Source of the DNA: Cristatella mucedo
Lineage: Eukaryota > Bryozoa > Phylactolaemata > Cristatellidae
DNA: 64,000 bases
Assembly (NCBI GenBank): GCA_009760855.2
Contig: WPIO01000024.1
Coordinates: 2,196,001-2,260,000 of the forward strand
Reading direction: 5' to 3'
The notes under the pieces are model-generated. The model searched no databases. It was given only the letters and a program-made list of their open reading frames with translations, and was not told the DNA's origin. Positions 1 to 11,010 of the stretch are shown here, in pieces. The stretch's first letter is position 1, and each line of letters begins with the position of its first letter. The position numbers were made by a program, and so were the translations under genes.

Positions 1-612
1 CTGTCGTGAGCGTCGCAGTTGCCACATTACTCCACTTCTTGCCGACCTGCACTGGTTACCAGTCAAGCAACGGATTGACTTCAAGGTTTTGTCGCTCACT
101 TTTAGGTCTCTTCATTCTATGGCTCCAGCCTATCTTTCAGATATACTACCCCATCAGGCAAAGCATCGTACCACTCGCTTTTCGGAATCCAACAGTCTAG
201 AAATACCTCGTACAAACCTTAAATCCTTTGGTGACCGTGCATTTAGCTCGTATGCTCCCACAGCCTGGAACTCCCTCCCGACCTGCATCAGAACATCCCC
301 TGACCTGACCACATTTAAAAGAAACTTAAAAACATACCTATTTAGGACAGCATTTAGTGGGTCCTTGTGATTCGTCCTCGATGTGCTTATGCGTGCTGAC
401 ACTGTTCATGCTGCCACTAACCACATTTGCATGCTGACCCAGTGCATGTAACCCCTAACCATGTTATTCATTTTGTTTGTTTTTCAAGCATGATTTTACT
501 TACTATTCTATTGCGTATCACTTTGCAGCAAATGTAAAGCGCCTAGAAAGAGATTAAGTTCTCTGAGGGCGCTTTATCAAGTGCAATATTATTATTATTA
601 TTATTATAGCGG
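1..612 (+). mobile_element. CR1/L2-like LINE, 5'-truncated 3' end
   Basis: The copy enters from the left edge. It codes the C-terminal part of a non-LTR reverse transcriptase ORF2, with residues such as LHWLPVKQRIDFK and the end LFRTAFSGSL before a stop near 370. A 3' UTR follows, then a hairpin at 536-575 (AAAGCGCC...GGGCGCTTT with an inner AGAGA/TCTCT) and an (ATT)n tail. The same end recurs many times in the window, and this copy is the reference for the others. The family call rests on the protein motif and the short-repeat tail. Confidence 0.85.
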
Positions 613-649
613 TCAGGTTAAGGCCCCACTGCAATGCAACGGCTCAACC

Positions 650-1445
650 GAATCAAGGAACCGGAACTACTCTAAACTAGAACGGTATCAAACGATAGAA
701 ATACTACATATGAAAGCGAAGCGGTTACTCACCCTGAGATGAAATAGCGATAACAAACACCCACTGAGCAATAGATGCCTGATTCCGGGACATTCCGGTC
801 AACGTAAAATGGCTACGGTACCGGAAGTGATCATATTCTTTTCCTAGTTCAGGCAAGGTAAATTCAGTTGTGGGCGTGGCATCGCGGCAAAGTCGCCTCA
901 GGAGTGCCAAACGCCTCTGCAGCCGGGTACCCCGGTGATAGGGTAAAAGCGTTTGTGGTTGGCCCCACAGTCATACAATTATAATAATTATGTAGTAGTA
1001 CTTAATCTCTATTTAGGCGCTTATATTACGCCGCAGGGCTCCAGAAACCAGAAATACTCTACACTAGAACGGTATAGAACTATAGAAATACTACATATGA
1101 AAGCGAAGTGGTTACTCAGCCTGAGATGAAATAGTGATGACGAACACCCACTGAGCAATAGGCGCCCGGTTCGAGGACATTCCTGGAATGGTATCCCCAC
1201 AACTGAATACTTTCGGAATGTACTCTATAATGTAAAGCGCCTAGAAAGAGATTAAGTTCTCTGAGGGCGCTTTATCAAGTGCAATATTATTATTATTATT
1301 ATTAATGGCTACATTCCGGAAGTATTCAGTTGTGGGCGTGGCATCGCGGCAGTGCATGACGCCTCTGCAGCCGGGTATCCAGGTGATAGGGTAAAAGCGT
1401 TTGTGGTTGGCCGCGCCGCACGGTCATACAATTATGAAGATATGA
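650..1445. repeat. Imperfect direct duplication with a LINE-tail insert
   Basis: Bases 650-1000 and 1045-1445 share long stretches, such as the segment ending GAAATACTACATATGAAAGC and the later GTTGTGGGCGTGGCATCGCGG. The second copy is split by a ~95-bp LINE 3' tail at 1209-1304, so the LINE inserted after the duplication. Each unit ends next to a minus-strand SINE tail (985-1045 and 1453-1545). No coding sequence is evident. Confidence 0.75.
1209..1304 (+). mobile_element. Tail-only LINE insertion
   Basis: This insert contains only the terminal LINE hairpin (AAAGCGCCTAGAAAGAGATT...) and the (ATT)n tail, with no reverse transcriptase sequence. It interrupts the second unit of the 650-1445 duplication, so the insertion site is clear by comparison with the uninterrupted unit. 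It is among the shortest copies of this LINE family in the window. Confidence 0.75.
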
Positions 1446-1452
1446 ATTAGTT

Positions 1453-1545
1453 CTTAATCTCTATTCAGGCGCTTCTATTATCCAACAGGACTCGAGCCCA
1501 CGACCTAGGCCAAAACATAATCGGTGCGAGCACCTTAACCAATAC
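1453..1545 (-). mobile_element. tRNA-derived SINE (family A), fragment
   Basis: Read on the minus strand it has an A-box-like start with TTAAGGTGCTCGCACC, a B-box-like GTCGTGGGCTCGAGTCC and the tail GCGCCTGAATAGAGATTAAG. The head is degenerate. Complete copies of the family lie at 40280, 52984 and 60628. Confidence 0.7.
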
Positions 1546-1686
1546 GCGGTCGACATGCCCTCCAACCTAAAACGGCTGCGGTTACGGAAACGAGCGCATT
1601 CCTGTGGCTCTGTAATACCTTTATACTTACATTTCCAAGCGGTGAGTCGTCGTGAGGTCCTAAAATACTTGGCATGCATTTGACAA

Positions 1687-2184
1687 ACAGTTTATTAAAT
1701 GATGAAAGTCCCAAACTCCGAGCTGTGTCACCCGCTGGGCATCGACACGAGCTCCCAAAGAAGATACATGATAGATGATCGTACAAGTCACGCTCTGGGC
1801 ATCGACTGGCACTAAACGAGAATGGTAAAGGATAGACGATACATAGCTCATTAAAGAGAGAATCAATGTTTTCGTCGATAACGTCTAACTCTTGATATAA
1901 CGATTGTATGTACTCACGTATTGGTACTTCTTCCTGAATTTCTCCACTTCATTAAAACAATACTTCTCAACATATCCGAACTCTGCACAGACGCCATTTT
2001 TAAATCGAGGTCACTCATACACACGTGATCTTGTGGGCGTGTGATCGCCCTCACGTGGTTCCGCCCCCAACCGACGTTCTGTCCGCCCAACGGGAACGCT
2101 CCTTGCCGGCACGTGACTCGTTCCTCGCCGCACAATTCACTTTCTGCCTGTGCTTCGGCCTGCACGCATCATTTAATAAACTGT
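1687..2184. mobile_element. Possible TIR-bounded element (~0.5 kb)
   Basis: An 18-bp sequence at 1687-1704 (ACAGTTTATTAAATGATG) recurs as its exact reverse complement at 2167-2184. Two perfect 18-mers in opposite orientation about 460 bp apart fit the terminal inverted repeats of a small DNA transposon. I see no flanking target-site duplication and no transposase, so the class is open. The interior is AT-rich on the left and GC-rich on the right, with no convincing gene. Confidence 0.4.
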
Positions 2185-2364
2185 GGCTATCCACTCTCTT
2201 CGCTCTCCTAACGCCTCGTGCTCCGGAGCAGCACGCACGACGGCTGCTAGATCGTATAATACAGCCGTCGTCGACAACGTTTGTGGGGGCTTCGCTCTTC
2301 ATCGCGCCGCCATCGCGCGCCTGTGAGCCCCTACAAAGTGGTCAGTCACGTCAAGGTCACCACT
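2185..2364. other. GC-rich stretch with a 15-bp hairpin
   Basis: Arms at 2329-2343 (CCCCTACAAAGTGGT) and 2360-2374 pair at 14 of 15 positions around a 16-base loop. The surrounding sequence is GC-rich and adjoins the decayed reverse transcriptase, so it may be that element's 3' UTR. No gene is recognised. Confidence 0.35.
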
Positions 2365-3330
2365 TTATAGGGGTTCGTGGGACTGAGAATAAGGTGAGGT
2401 CGTCCTCCAGGGTGAAGACCTACAGGGGATTCCGTAAAGCGGGAAACTGGACTCGTACATGCTGCCAGAGAATCTGATGACCGGCTCCATCGCCAGATCG
2501 AAGAGGATCGTCAATAGAGGGTCGACCTGTCGGACACCGGCACTCGTCGGAAATGCTGCCAGAGTCTCGTCGCCCATCCAGGAGCAAGCCGGTGTAGAGG
2601 CGCTCAATGAACCTGCATAAGCTCCCTTCCACTTCAGCATGCCTGGAGCGCACCAAGCAGGGAGACACGCCAGATGCTGCAGAAGACGTTCTGCAGGTTG
2701 ACGATAGCTGAGCGCACCATGCCAACACCCCCACTGCATTCTGGCTTGTCGATAGTGCTCTCCACAAGGAAAGACTGTGCTACCCAGCCTCCACACCCGG
2801 ATCAAAGTGTGTTTTCTGCAGTGGCAGAAGCCCACAGCCACTTGAGAACCTGCACGGCCTCATGGGCAGGCAGCCTGAGAGCAGTTTTTGTAGACTGGTC
2901 TAGAGGATGATGGGACAGAAGTTTTCGGGCTGATGTTGCCATTCTTGTGGATAAGGATCATGAAACCCACTTTCCGTAAGAAGGGGCATCCCTGAAGTTG
3001 AGGCAGCCGTTCAGGAGTAAGACTGTGAGATTGCACCACGGAATGAGACGTGCAGGTGGTGGTATTCTAGGCGGTCGGCTCCCAGAGACTCGATAGAGGT
3101 TGTTCGAAGGCGGTGGCCCCATACTCCTCTGAAAGCAAAGACATTAGGCTTGTCTGCTAAGCCTGGTGTGAAAAGACGGTGCGGGGGAGTAGAGAGTGCA
3201 GGCGATCATTGTCTAAAGACCAGACCAGTGACTCGGCCTTCCACTGGAAGTGCCAGGGTGCCAGGGCATCGGTGAAGTACGTGGGCACAAGCACCGTGAT
3301 CTAGTGGACGACCTTGGTGCAGTTAGATGC
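2365..3330 (-). pseudogene. Degenerate non-LTR reverse transcriptase (R2/NeSL-like)
   Basis: Across shifted frames, the minus strand shows fragments of the fingers and palm of a reverse transcriptase: ILIHKNGNISPKTSVPS followed by RPVYK, LSGCLPMRPCR, then after 2560 the block AGVRQVDPLLTILFDLAMEPV, which matches the family pattern GVRQGDPLSPxLFxLxMxP. The order on the minus strand is correct (N-terminal blocks at higher coordinates). Several frameshifts and stops break it, so it is a dead copy. The wording of the motifs differs from the CR1/L2-like LINEs elsewhere here and is closer to R2/NeSL-type elements; that subclass is tentative. Confidence 0.6.
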
Positions 3331-3454
3331 GTTCAGGCACTCCAGATGCTAGGCGTACCTGGCATCTCCAGGCTATGGACCTCCGAACACTGAGCTGTGC
3401 AGTTGAGATGACTGAGGTTCAGGTAATGAGTGGCAGTGCCTATGCTCGTGATCC

Positions 3455-3531
3455 TCTATATATATATATATATATAAACATATATATATATATATATATA
3501 TATAAACATATATATATATATATATATATAT
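3455..3531. repeat. (TA)n microsatellite
   Basis: Alternating TA runs interrupted twice by AAACA. The tract sits directly at the truncated 5' end of the next LINE. Confidence 0.95.
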
Positions 3532-3533
3532 CA

Positions 3534-4150
3534 GCAGCTAGACTTGTCTGTCGTGAGCGTCGCAGTTGCCACATTACTCTACTTCTCGCCGACCTGCACT
3601 GGCTACCAGTCAAGCAACGGATTGACTTCAAGGTTTTGTCGCTCACTTTTAGGTCCCTTCATTCTATGGCTCCAGCCTATCTTTCAGATATACTACCCAA
3701 TCAGGCCAAGCATCGTACCACCCGCTTTTCGGAATCCAAGAGTCTACAAATACCTCGTACAAACCTTAAATCCTTTGGAGACCGTGCATTTAGCTCGTAT
3801 GCTCCCACAGCCTGGAACTCCCTCCCGACCTGCGTTAGAACATCCCCTGACCTGACCACATTTAAAAGGAACCTAAAAACACACCTATTTAGGACAGCAT
3901 TTAGTGGGTCCCTGTGATTCGTCCTTGATGTGCTTATGCGTGCTGACACTGTGCATGCTGCCACTAACCACATTTGCATGCTGACCCTGTGCATGTCACC
4001 CCTAACCATATTATTCATTTGGTTTGTTTTTCAAGCATGATTTTACTTACCATTCAATTGCATTTCATTTTGCAGCAAATGTAAAGCACCTAGAGAGATT
4101 AAGTTCTCTGAGGGCACTTTATCAAGTGAATTATTATTGTTATAATTATA
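3534..4150 (+). mobile_element. CR1/L2-like LINE, 5'-truncated
   Basis: It starts inside ORF2 (ARLVCRERRSCHITLLLADL) and runs through LHWLPVKQRIDFK to a stop near 3917, then the 3' UTR, hairpin and a short AT-rich tail. The frame is open over about 120 codons and the DNA closely matches the copy at 1-612. It lies within the minus-strand reverse transcriptase/repeat region at 2365-6090 and probably splits it. Confidence 0.85.
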
Positions 4151-4197
4151 TATATATTTATTTATTTATTTTTGTATATATATTTATGTATATATTT

Positions 4198-4338
4198 ACT
4201 AGCTGATTTAAAAACCTCTTGTAAAGCAGCAGAAGTGCCTTTACGGCTATCACCACCGCTTGCAGTGGCGATAAAGTATCACCCACCACAGGATTCGAAC
4301 CCACGACCGCAGGACCGAGGTCGGGAGAAGCAACCATC
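4198..4338 (-). mobile_element. tRNA-derived SINE (family B)
   Basis: On the minus strand it has the B-box-like GTCGTGGGTTCGAATCCTG, then GGTGATACTTTATCGCCACTG, and it ends in TTAAATCAGCTAG near 4200. The tail has no LINE hairpin, which separates this family from family A. Related copies lie at 6205-6380, 34910-35065 and, decayed, at 28535-28640. Confidence 0.7.
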
Positions 4339-4369
4339 TTACCTAGTGTCTCTTAACTATTCCCGCCAC

Positions 4370-6090
4370 CAAACGATAGCCAGTCCTTGCTCAGGAGCAG
4401 GACGAAGGCCACGAAGCCGTGCCAGTCGCTCGCCTGCATGCTGTGCTGTTGGCAGGCATTCGTAGCTTGACGAACTCGCAAGGTGACAGTGAAGTGTCTA
4501 CAGGAGCCGGTGACAGCTATTCGGTTGGCTGAAGTGCAGGTACCTAGGGGCAGGCGTTCGGCATCAGATTAGGGCCCCGAGTCTCTGATGGATTGGCAGG
4601 TGGAACAATGCAAGAGGGTGATGAGGTGTGGTCAGTGCTTCGAAGGTGATAGGTGAGTACCAAAATGAACTGACATACAAAGCAGCAGAGTGTGCATCAC
4701 ACGAGGAGCATGGAGTTGTATGGGTGAGCACGGTGATAGGAGAGAGCCTTGCTAGATGAAGCGCTGGGGCATATGACAAATAAGCAGGGAGGGGGCCTAA
4801 GGGCCAATACAGAGAGCATATCAAGGGGGCTGGTGCCGGGTCGTCCCTGCAGGGGCAGAAGCACACTAGCTTGTGGCCTGGGTTGCTTAGCCCCTGCATA
4901 CTTAGAGATCCTATCGGTATGAGCAGCCTTCTTAGCAGCAGCAGCCACCCACTGGGCTGCTTTACTATTGCAGCTTTCCTTGGGATGGCTGGATTTGGGC
5001 AGGACTGCTAAGCCTCCACGGATGCTGCGACCGCGACAGGCGAGGAGGCTGTTCCTGTGGGGCCAGTATCAGGGGGTTCCGACCTTGGCAATGACTCTTG
5101 GGCCGATAAAACAGAGGTGAAGGCAGGTACCAAGTCCTTGTCTAGTGTGGTTAAGGGAGGACGCCCCGAGGAAAATAACGATAGGCTGAAGTTGACAATG
5201 CCGCCAGCAAACGACAGCTCGTCCTTGCTCATGAGCAGGACGAAGGCCACGAAGCCATGCCAGTCGTTCGCCTGCATGCTGTGCTGTAGGCAGGCATTCG
5301 TAGCTTGAAGAACTCGCAAGGTGACAGTGAAGTGTCTACAGGAGCCGGTGACAGCTGTCCCGTTGGCTGAAGAGTGCAGGTACCGGTGAGGCAGAAGGCG
5401 TCCGGAATCGGGCCCTGAGTCTCTGATGGATTGCAACCGCGACAGGGGAGGAGGCAGTTCCTGTGAGGCCAGTATCAGTGGGCTCCGACCTTGGCGATGA
5501 CTCTTGGGCCGATACAACAAGGGTGAAGGCAGGCACCAAGTCCCTGTCTAGTGTGGTTAAGGGAGGACTCCCAAAGGAAAATGATGATAGGGGAAGTTAA
5601 CAATGCCGCCCAGGCTTCCACCAAGATGCGAGCCAAAGGACAATGTGAACGAATACCGAGGGCATCGGCAGGTGCAGCCTCACCATGTTTCGGCATCCAG
5701 TTGAGGGTAGCCACGGTGGCCAACAGTGCAGTGGCAGCTGCCGGGGAGGGGCAGTCACGTGGGCTGTCACAGGGCCGTGAGGCCTGAGTTTGCTGCGCCA
5801 GGCAGCTGCCATTTCTAGAAGTGGGGGAAGTCCTCCGAGTGCAGATGGGTGACCTGGGCTGGTGGCTAGGCTGCACCAACCATTTGCTGTTTGCCCCCAT
5901 GGAGCAGCCCAGAGGGCAATGGCTGGTAGCAATTCAGCTGGCACACAGAAGTGGCAGTGATCACGCCGAGCTGAGGTGCTTTGGGGCACGACATCGCCAA
6001 TTGAAGTGAGAGCATCACCTGGCATACATGTACACTGAAGAGCCATGGTTAGGGCAGTCCTGAGGCTGCACAGCATACCTCACCCGGCCA
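4370..6090. repeat. Tandemly repeated ~0.4-kb units, probable retroelement region
   Basis: The segment at 4380-4590 recurs at 5220-5430, and 5020-5200 recurs at 5424-5610 (shared GATGACTCTTGGGCCGATA, GTGGTTAAGGGAGGAC). On the minus strand these give open frames of 111-170 codons with repeated wording (for example ANDWHGFVAFVLLMSKDEL). They lie on the same strand as, and upstream of, the decayed reverse transcriptase at 2365-3330, so they may be the 5' part of that element. I recognise no known domain. Confidence 0.5.
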
Positions 6091-6204
6091 AGCCTTGCCG
6101 TGCAGGCACTTTTTCCGTCGGGCAGGGCTGTCCTTGTGACTCGTTTCAGCACATGCTTGCTTAATTTTCAGCTTGATTTCGTCCATTTTCAGACGGAATA
6201 TCGG

Positions 6205-6380
6205 GTTAGCCGTGATTGCATACTAGGTAAGGCGATTGCTTTTCACGACTTCGGTCCCGAGGTTGTAGGTTCGAATCCTGCAGTGGGCGATACTTTATCG
6301 ATACTGCAAGCAGCAGTGATAGCTGTAACGGCTCTTCTGTCGCTATACACAGAAGGCTGTTAAATCAGCTAGTATATTTC
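6205..6380 (+). mobile_element. tRNA-derived SINE (family B)
   Basis: It reads from an A-box-like start (TAGGTAAGGCGATTGC) through GGTTGTAGGTTCGAATCCTG to GGCGATACTTTATCG and ends at GCTGTTAAATCAGCTAG. It is the mirror-oriented relative of the copy at 4198-4338. Confidence 0.7.
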
Positions 6381-7089
6381 CAGCTAACTATAGATCTGCA
6401 GTACAGCTTGATTCGTAGCCATAGTTTTTTACCTTCATCCATAAATTAACATTAAAATGGACCCTAGCCTGGAGGCGTAGTTTGATTTACTTCTGAGGCA
6501 GCTCACAACCAAATATTATTTTCGTGAGTTCACCTTCGGACCTGAAAATTCTATGGCATTCGACTGATTTGGCTGTTCACAGCATTCACAGGCCTCGGCT
6601 AAGCATGGAATTTAACTTGTAATGTTCAAGTTAAATGACACATGTGACGTTGAAAGCTTGGTGCTAGTCCTTGTTTCATCGATTCCTACTTGTCGTTCAT
6701 TTTTATCCCATGCCTTGCGAAAAAAATTGTGATGAAATCCTACAAGAATAAACTTATAATATGTGCTAATCAGTAACGATTACATATGCTATGGATCTTG
6801 TGCAAAGGTTAGTCTCGCTTTGTGAGTCCTAGATCGATCTATATTTGTATTATAAGTGGTGCTTTTTACTAGGGGTATGTTAACTTATTAGTGGTACCTC
6901 TAGTTTCATTTACTGTTCTTAAAGTTTGACTTTAAGGTAAAAGTAAGCTACAAGTCCAATTTATCAGATCAATTATCAATCCAATTTTTCCAAGATATTT
7001 GTCAAAAGTTACTGCTTTTAACTTTTTGAAATATAAATCTACAAAGGCAAATGTAAAAATTCGTGGACAATTGTGTTGTGCAGCAGTTA
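6381..7089. other. AT-rich sequence, nothing recognised
   Basis: No coding potential, repeat family or RNA gene was seen on either strand. Confidence 0.6.
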
Positions 7090-8299
7090 ACGACTTTGAT
7101 ATTAGGACCGATTTCTCGGCTGCCTATCACGCATCGACTTGATTTCTAGATCGTAACTGACTTCCAGGATGTATTACTAGCTTGCACCTGCCTATTTATC
7201 TTCGGTGGCATTTACCAGTCCACCTCTTATCTTCGGTGGGCTCAGAAACTATTACACACCACCACAAGCTCAATTACGCAGCATCTGCTCCTCATCAACC
7301 GCTTATCTCGCTGTCCTACTTGCTATTAATAAATCTGTGGTATGCAATAAACGATCGAGTCTTCAGCTCAAATGCATTAAAATTATAAACACAATACTTG
7401 CTAGGGTCACAATATGAGAAGAATTTGCATGATTTCAGTCTCAGCTGAGGATGCATGTTCTCCGGCCAGCTTTCTCATATTTTTAGTGAGCTTATCTTTT
7501 TACAGTGAGCTTTTGTACGTGCCTTTGCATGATTCACTTATTTTTACTCGCCAGAGATATTACTAGCAGGTCGCATAAATCTCTTAATGTTTCCTATAGC
7601 GTGGCGGTAAAAGTACGATATTTGTTGCTTTCCCATCAGTTTATTAGTAGCACCCATTTCACTAGCCATTAGATGTGGATTTCCTTGTAGCAAGATATAG
7701 AGCACCTGGCTAGAAATGTAACACTTTAAGGCCATTTAAAAATATTATGCTATGCTAGGAAACAGATTGTTAACATTTTTTTGTTTAGTAAAAAGGTTTT
7801 AAACTCCTTTACGCCTAATAAAGGTAAAAATAGTTATTTTTCTGTGAATTTTTTTTGGGGTCAGAGCAATCGTACTTTCAAATCTTACGTTTTTTGTTGG
7901 TTGGGCCTGGTGAGGACGTTCAATAAACACATCCTATATATTTATGCCATAATATGAATCAGTGAGGGTTGGGTGGAAAAACTGCAAAGTAGTATCCATT
8001 GAATAGCTAATTACGGATGCCTCGATTAAGCATTCTAGTGTATTTTCCAGAGAAAAAGAGTAGAGACAAGTCATATTTGATCCGCGGCAGCACCTAGAGG
8101 CTGCATGGACCAAGCAGATCCCTTTTACTATGTGTGATGACAGTTTATTTCAACCAATGAGTAAATTTACTTCGCAAAAACGTCCGTTAATATATTAATG
8201 GGCCTAAAAAAGTTGGTAAACCTTTGGTATACCTGGGCCCATCAAGACCAGCACTGGGCCTCTCACTTGATATGAAAATGGTTCAAAAGATTAAGTGAG

Positions 8300-9390
8300 A
8301 GTATGGTTACCAGCTTGCTTCTTACTTAATGCAATTTCTAAAAAAATTAATCGGTTAATTCTTGAATATTTTTTTAATTCATACGTTTCCGTCGCGTATA
8401 CGTACTCTTAATGTGAGATAAATGAGCTATGAAGTTTAAATTCCAACGTGCAGGCGAAAAATTCACCACTCAAGCAACTACTGCCTCATCATGATGAACC
8501 CTTAAAGACATCAAACTTCTAAGAGCGAGATATTTGTCACATATTCATTCAGAAAATTCACCAGCAACGCAGACCCCACACTACACTACCCTGAGCTTCC
8601 ATTTGAAGACCCTCTCAAGTGGCATTAGCCATCTTCAAGAGTGAAGTCAGCCAGATCTCAGCCTAGATATTGCATATCCAGATTCCAGTTTTATAGATAA
8701 AAATGAGGAGATGCAGCCATACTTTTCGCACGAAGAAATTCAAAGGTCCTATCGTCTGACTTTTCTTGCCAAGTAAATTTCTGAGCTTCAGATAGATATC
8801 TGAACTCAAAAAGTGGATCCCTGATGGATGAAAGTGAGAAAATGACAGATCAGAGATTGCGTTGCCAGATGGTTCTTCATCTAATGTAATTGGAAAGATG
8901 GGCGTTGCTTCTGCAACAATATTACCGGTTACCTCGATTATATAGCGATCTATACAACCCTGGTAAACGGCGCCTAGTGAAAGAGAGCTGATACAAGTGC
9001 CTCAAGTAGGTAGCGTTGCTTGATAAAGTAACCAGGTACCCAACTCTCCTTACTTACCACTCAATCTGCCCCATACAATGCTGCTATCGACCGGATTTTG
9101 CTTAGAGCCTTGAAATATCGTGCCAATCACTGAAATGTCATTAAACACCTGAACATTTCATCATTTCTGGCGTACCAAGTGCTTCGTCTCTTACTTTACA
9201 TTTCGGCCAGCTGCGATAACAAGATATATTTTTACTAAGGTACCGGCCAGCAGAAACCGGGTTCTGTTTAAGGAAGAAATGCATCAACTGAGCGCAGCTA
9301 GTAAGGCGCTTATGCCAGCACTGTGCGGCCAGTTATTTTACATCAATTAACGTGTCACGGCAAAATAATGAGCCAGCATCTTACAAGTAT
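8300..9390. other. Part of block 1 with little counterpart in block 2
   Basis: Matches to block 2 resume only near 9390, while block 2 needs only about 300 bp for the same interval (53400-53670). Either block 1 gained or block 2 lost about 0.8 kb. No exon or known repeat was recognised here. Confidence 0.5.
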
Positions 9391-9827
9391 CTAAAGAAGC
9401 TTTTCCTCAGCTATTAGAGACAAAGATTAAAGCAAGTTTGTATGTGTGACACGGGATCTAAGATTGCAGAGTGTGATGAACTCAGTAGAAGCTGAAGAGC
9501 ATAGACAATGCTTCTCCGAATAGTTCTCTTTAGTGGCTCGCTGCTTTCTAGGCCACGACGCGGCTGAACAGCTGGCTCATACTCTCTCAAGGAACAATGG
9601 TTTAATGTAACGTCGAACGTCTCTAAAAGTTCACATTATTTATTGTCGTCCCATAAATTCAAGGAGAAATCGGGTGGAGCATGCTCAGCGAAAAACTGCC
9701 CAGGCTTAAAAGGGGAATGACTGACTTTGAACGTCATTATTAAAAATAGTTACACAAATGATTAGGGATTTAATAATAAGCTTCTTTGGGAAATTGATCT
9801 GCACTACTGCAGGAAATCTAGACATCT

Positions 9828-9900
9828 AAACATAATAATAATGCATTTGATATAGCGCCCTGAGAGAACTCAATTTTTTCAAAGCAAAGAAGATTGTTGC
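9828..9900 (-). mobile_element. LINE 3' tail fragment
   Basis: (AAT)n followed by the family motif TATAGCGCCCTGAGAGAACTC, then decayed sequence. It is not seen at the matching place in block 2. Confidence 0.6.
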
Positions 9901-10156
9901 CTATACCATAACACGATAAATTTGGGTAACTAACGTGAAGATATAGATTGAAAACCTGAAAACAAACGCATGCACGTTTGGGTATGTATGCCTATGAACT
10001 CCATTCATAACGACTCTTCACGACGTCTAGTATCTTAACACGAAAATAAGCCTCGAGCATGTATGCTAATTTTTCCTTTGGTTTCACTCCAAAGAGCATG
10101 TAGTCGGCTTCTGATGTACGGCTAAAATCCCTTCTAAGACCCATTGACAACATATG

Positions 10157-10180
10157 TTATATATATATATATATATACAT
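10157..10180. repeat. (TA)n microsatellite
   Basis: Short alternating TA run beside the SINE at 10197. Confidence 0.9.
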
Positions 10181-10196
10181 ATTTTTTGTATTTTTA

Positions 10197-10335
10197 TTTG
10201 TATAGCACCACAAGAGAGCTTAATCTCTATTCAGGAGCTTCACATATGCCTCTTGGCTCGAGCCCACGACCTCAGCCAGACCTTGGTCGGGGCAAGCACC
10301 TTAGCCGCTGGACCAATCCAGGCTGGCCTTTACAA
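10197..10335 (-). mobile_element. tRNA-derived SINE (family A)
   Basis: Minus-strand copy with GGTCGTGGGCTCGAGCC, the spacer CATATGTGAAG and the tail TGAATAGAGATTAAGCTCTC. It is close to full length. I see no equivalent at the matching place in block 2. Confidence 0.8.
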
Positions 10336-10799
10336 TGATAGGAATTCAGAAACTGCGGCTAACTCTGGCATTAGTACCACATCCGGTCTTCAGAAAGCAT
10401 TATACTAATTTTGCAGTGCGCCTAAGATCGATCTCTTGCTACCATGTCATCTTCAAAATGTTTCTTTCAAATCCACCTGGCTAAACACTTTAAGGACAGC
10501 TGTTGGTCGCCAATACTTAACAAGAACAGCAGAAGCGGAGACCTCAAGGCATAGTGGGCAGGTTCGCATCCGGCAGAGAACTGACTTTTCCACTAGATAG
10601 TGCCTCCCATCCCCAAGACCTCCTTCACAAACTCCTCGGCACCTCCCAGTACCAAAACCATGCTGTTATTGGGTGGTGCTTAGCAGAACGTGCATATTTG
10701 TATAGTGGCGGTGGGGAAAAGCCTCCCGTTCAGTATCCAGCTAACCATAAAACTACATTCCCCGGTAATTAGTGAAGAAGTAACTTACTCAGAGAGAAT

Positions 10800-11010
10800 C
10801 TTTTACGTATCCTCCAACACTGGCTCCTCTCACGACTTATACGGGTGCCTCTAGCTTCTGCCCATATACGGGCGCCTCGAGCCTCGTCACCAAGATTGGC
10901 GCCTCCGGCATTTGCTCAGCAGCAGGCAATTTGGGCGTCTTCTCCGCGGCCGGCGCCCCCAGGTTCTACTCTGCATCTGGCAGCTCGAGCTTCTACTTCA
11001 AGGCGTGAGC
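10800..11010 (+). repeat. Codon-phased 27-bp minisatellite
   Basis: About six diverged 27-bp units read as consecutive 9-residue repeats: TGASSFCPY, TGASSLVTK, IGASGICSA, AGNLGVFSA, AGAPRFYSA, SGSSSFYFK, then a stop two codons later. The counterpart in block 2 (55800-56040) keeps the period (CAAASSVYP, CTSASSLFT, FAVASSDCF). A stalk exon of a receptor is possible, but no splice sites fix it, and a non-coding minisatellite is equally possible. Confidence 0.5.
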
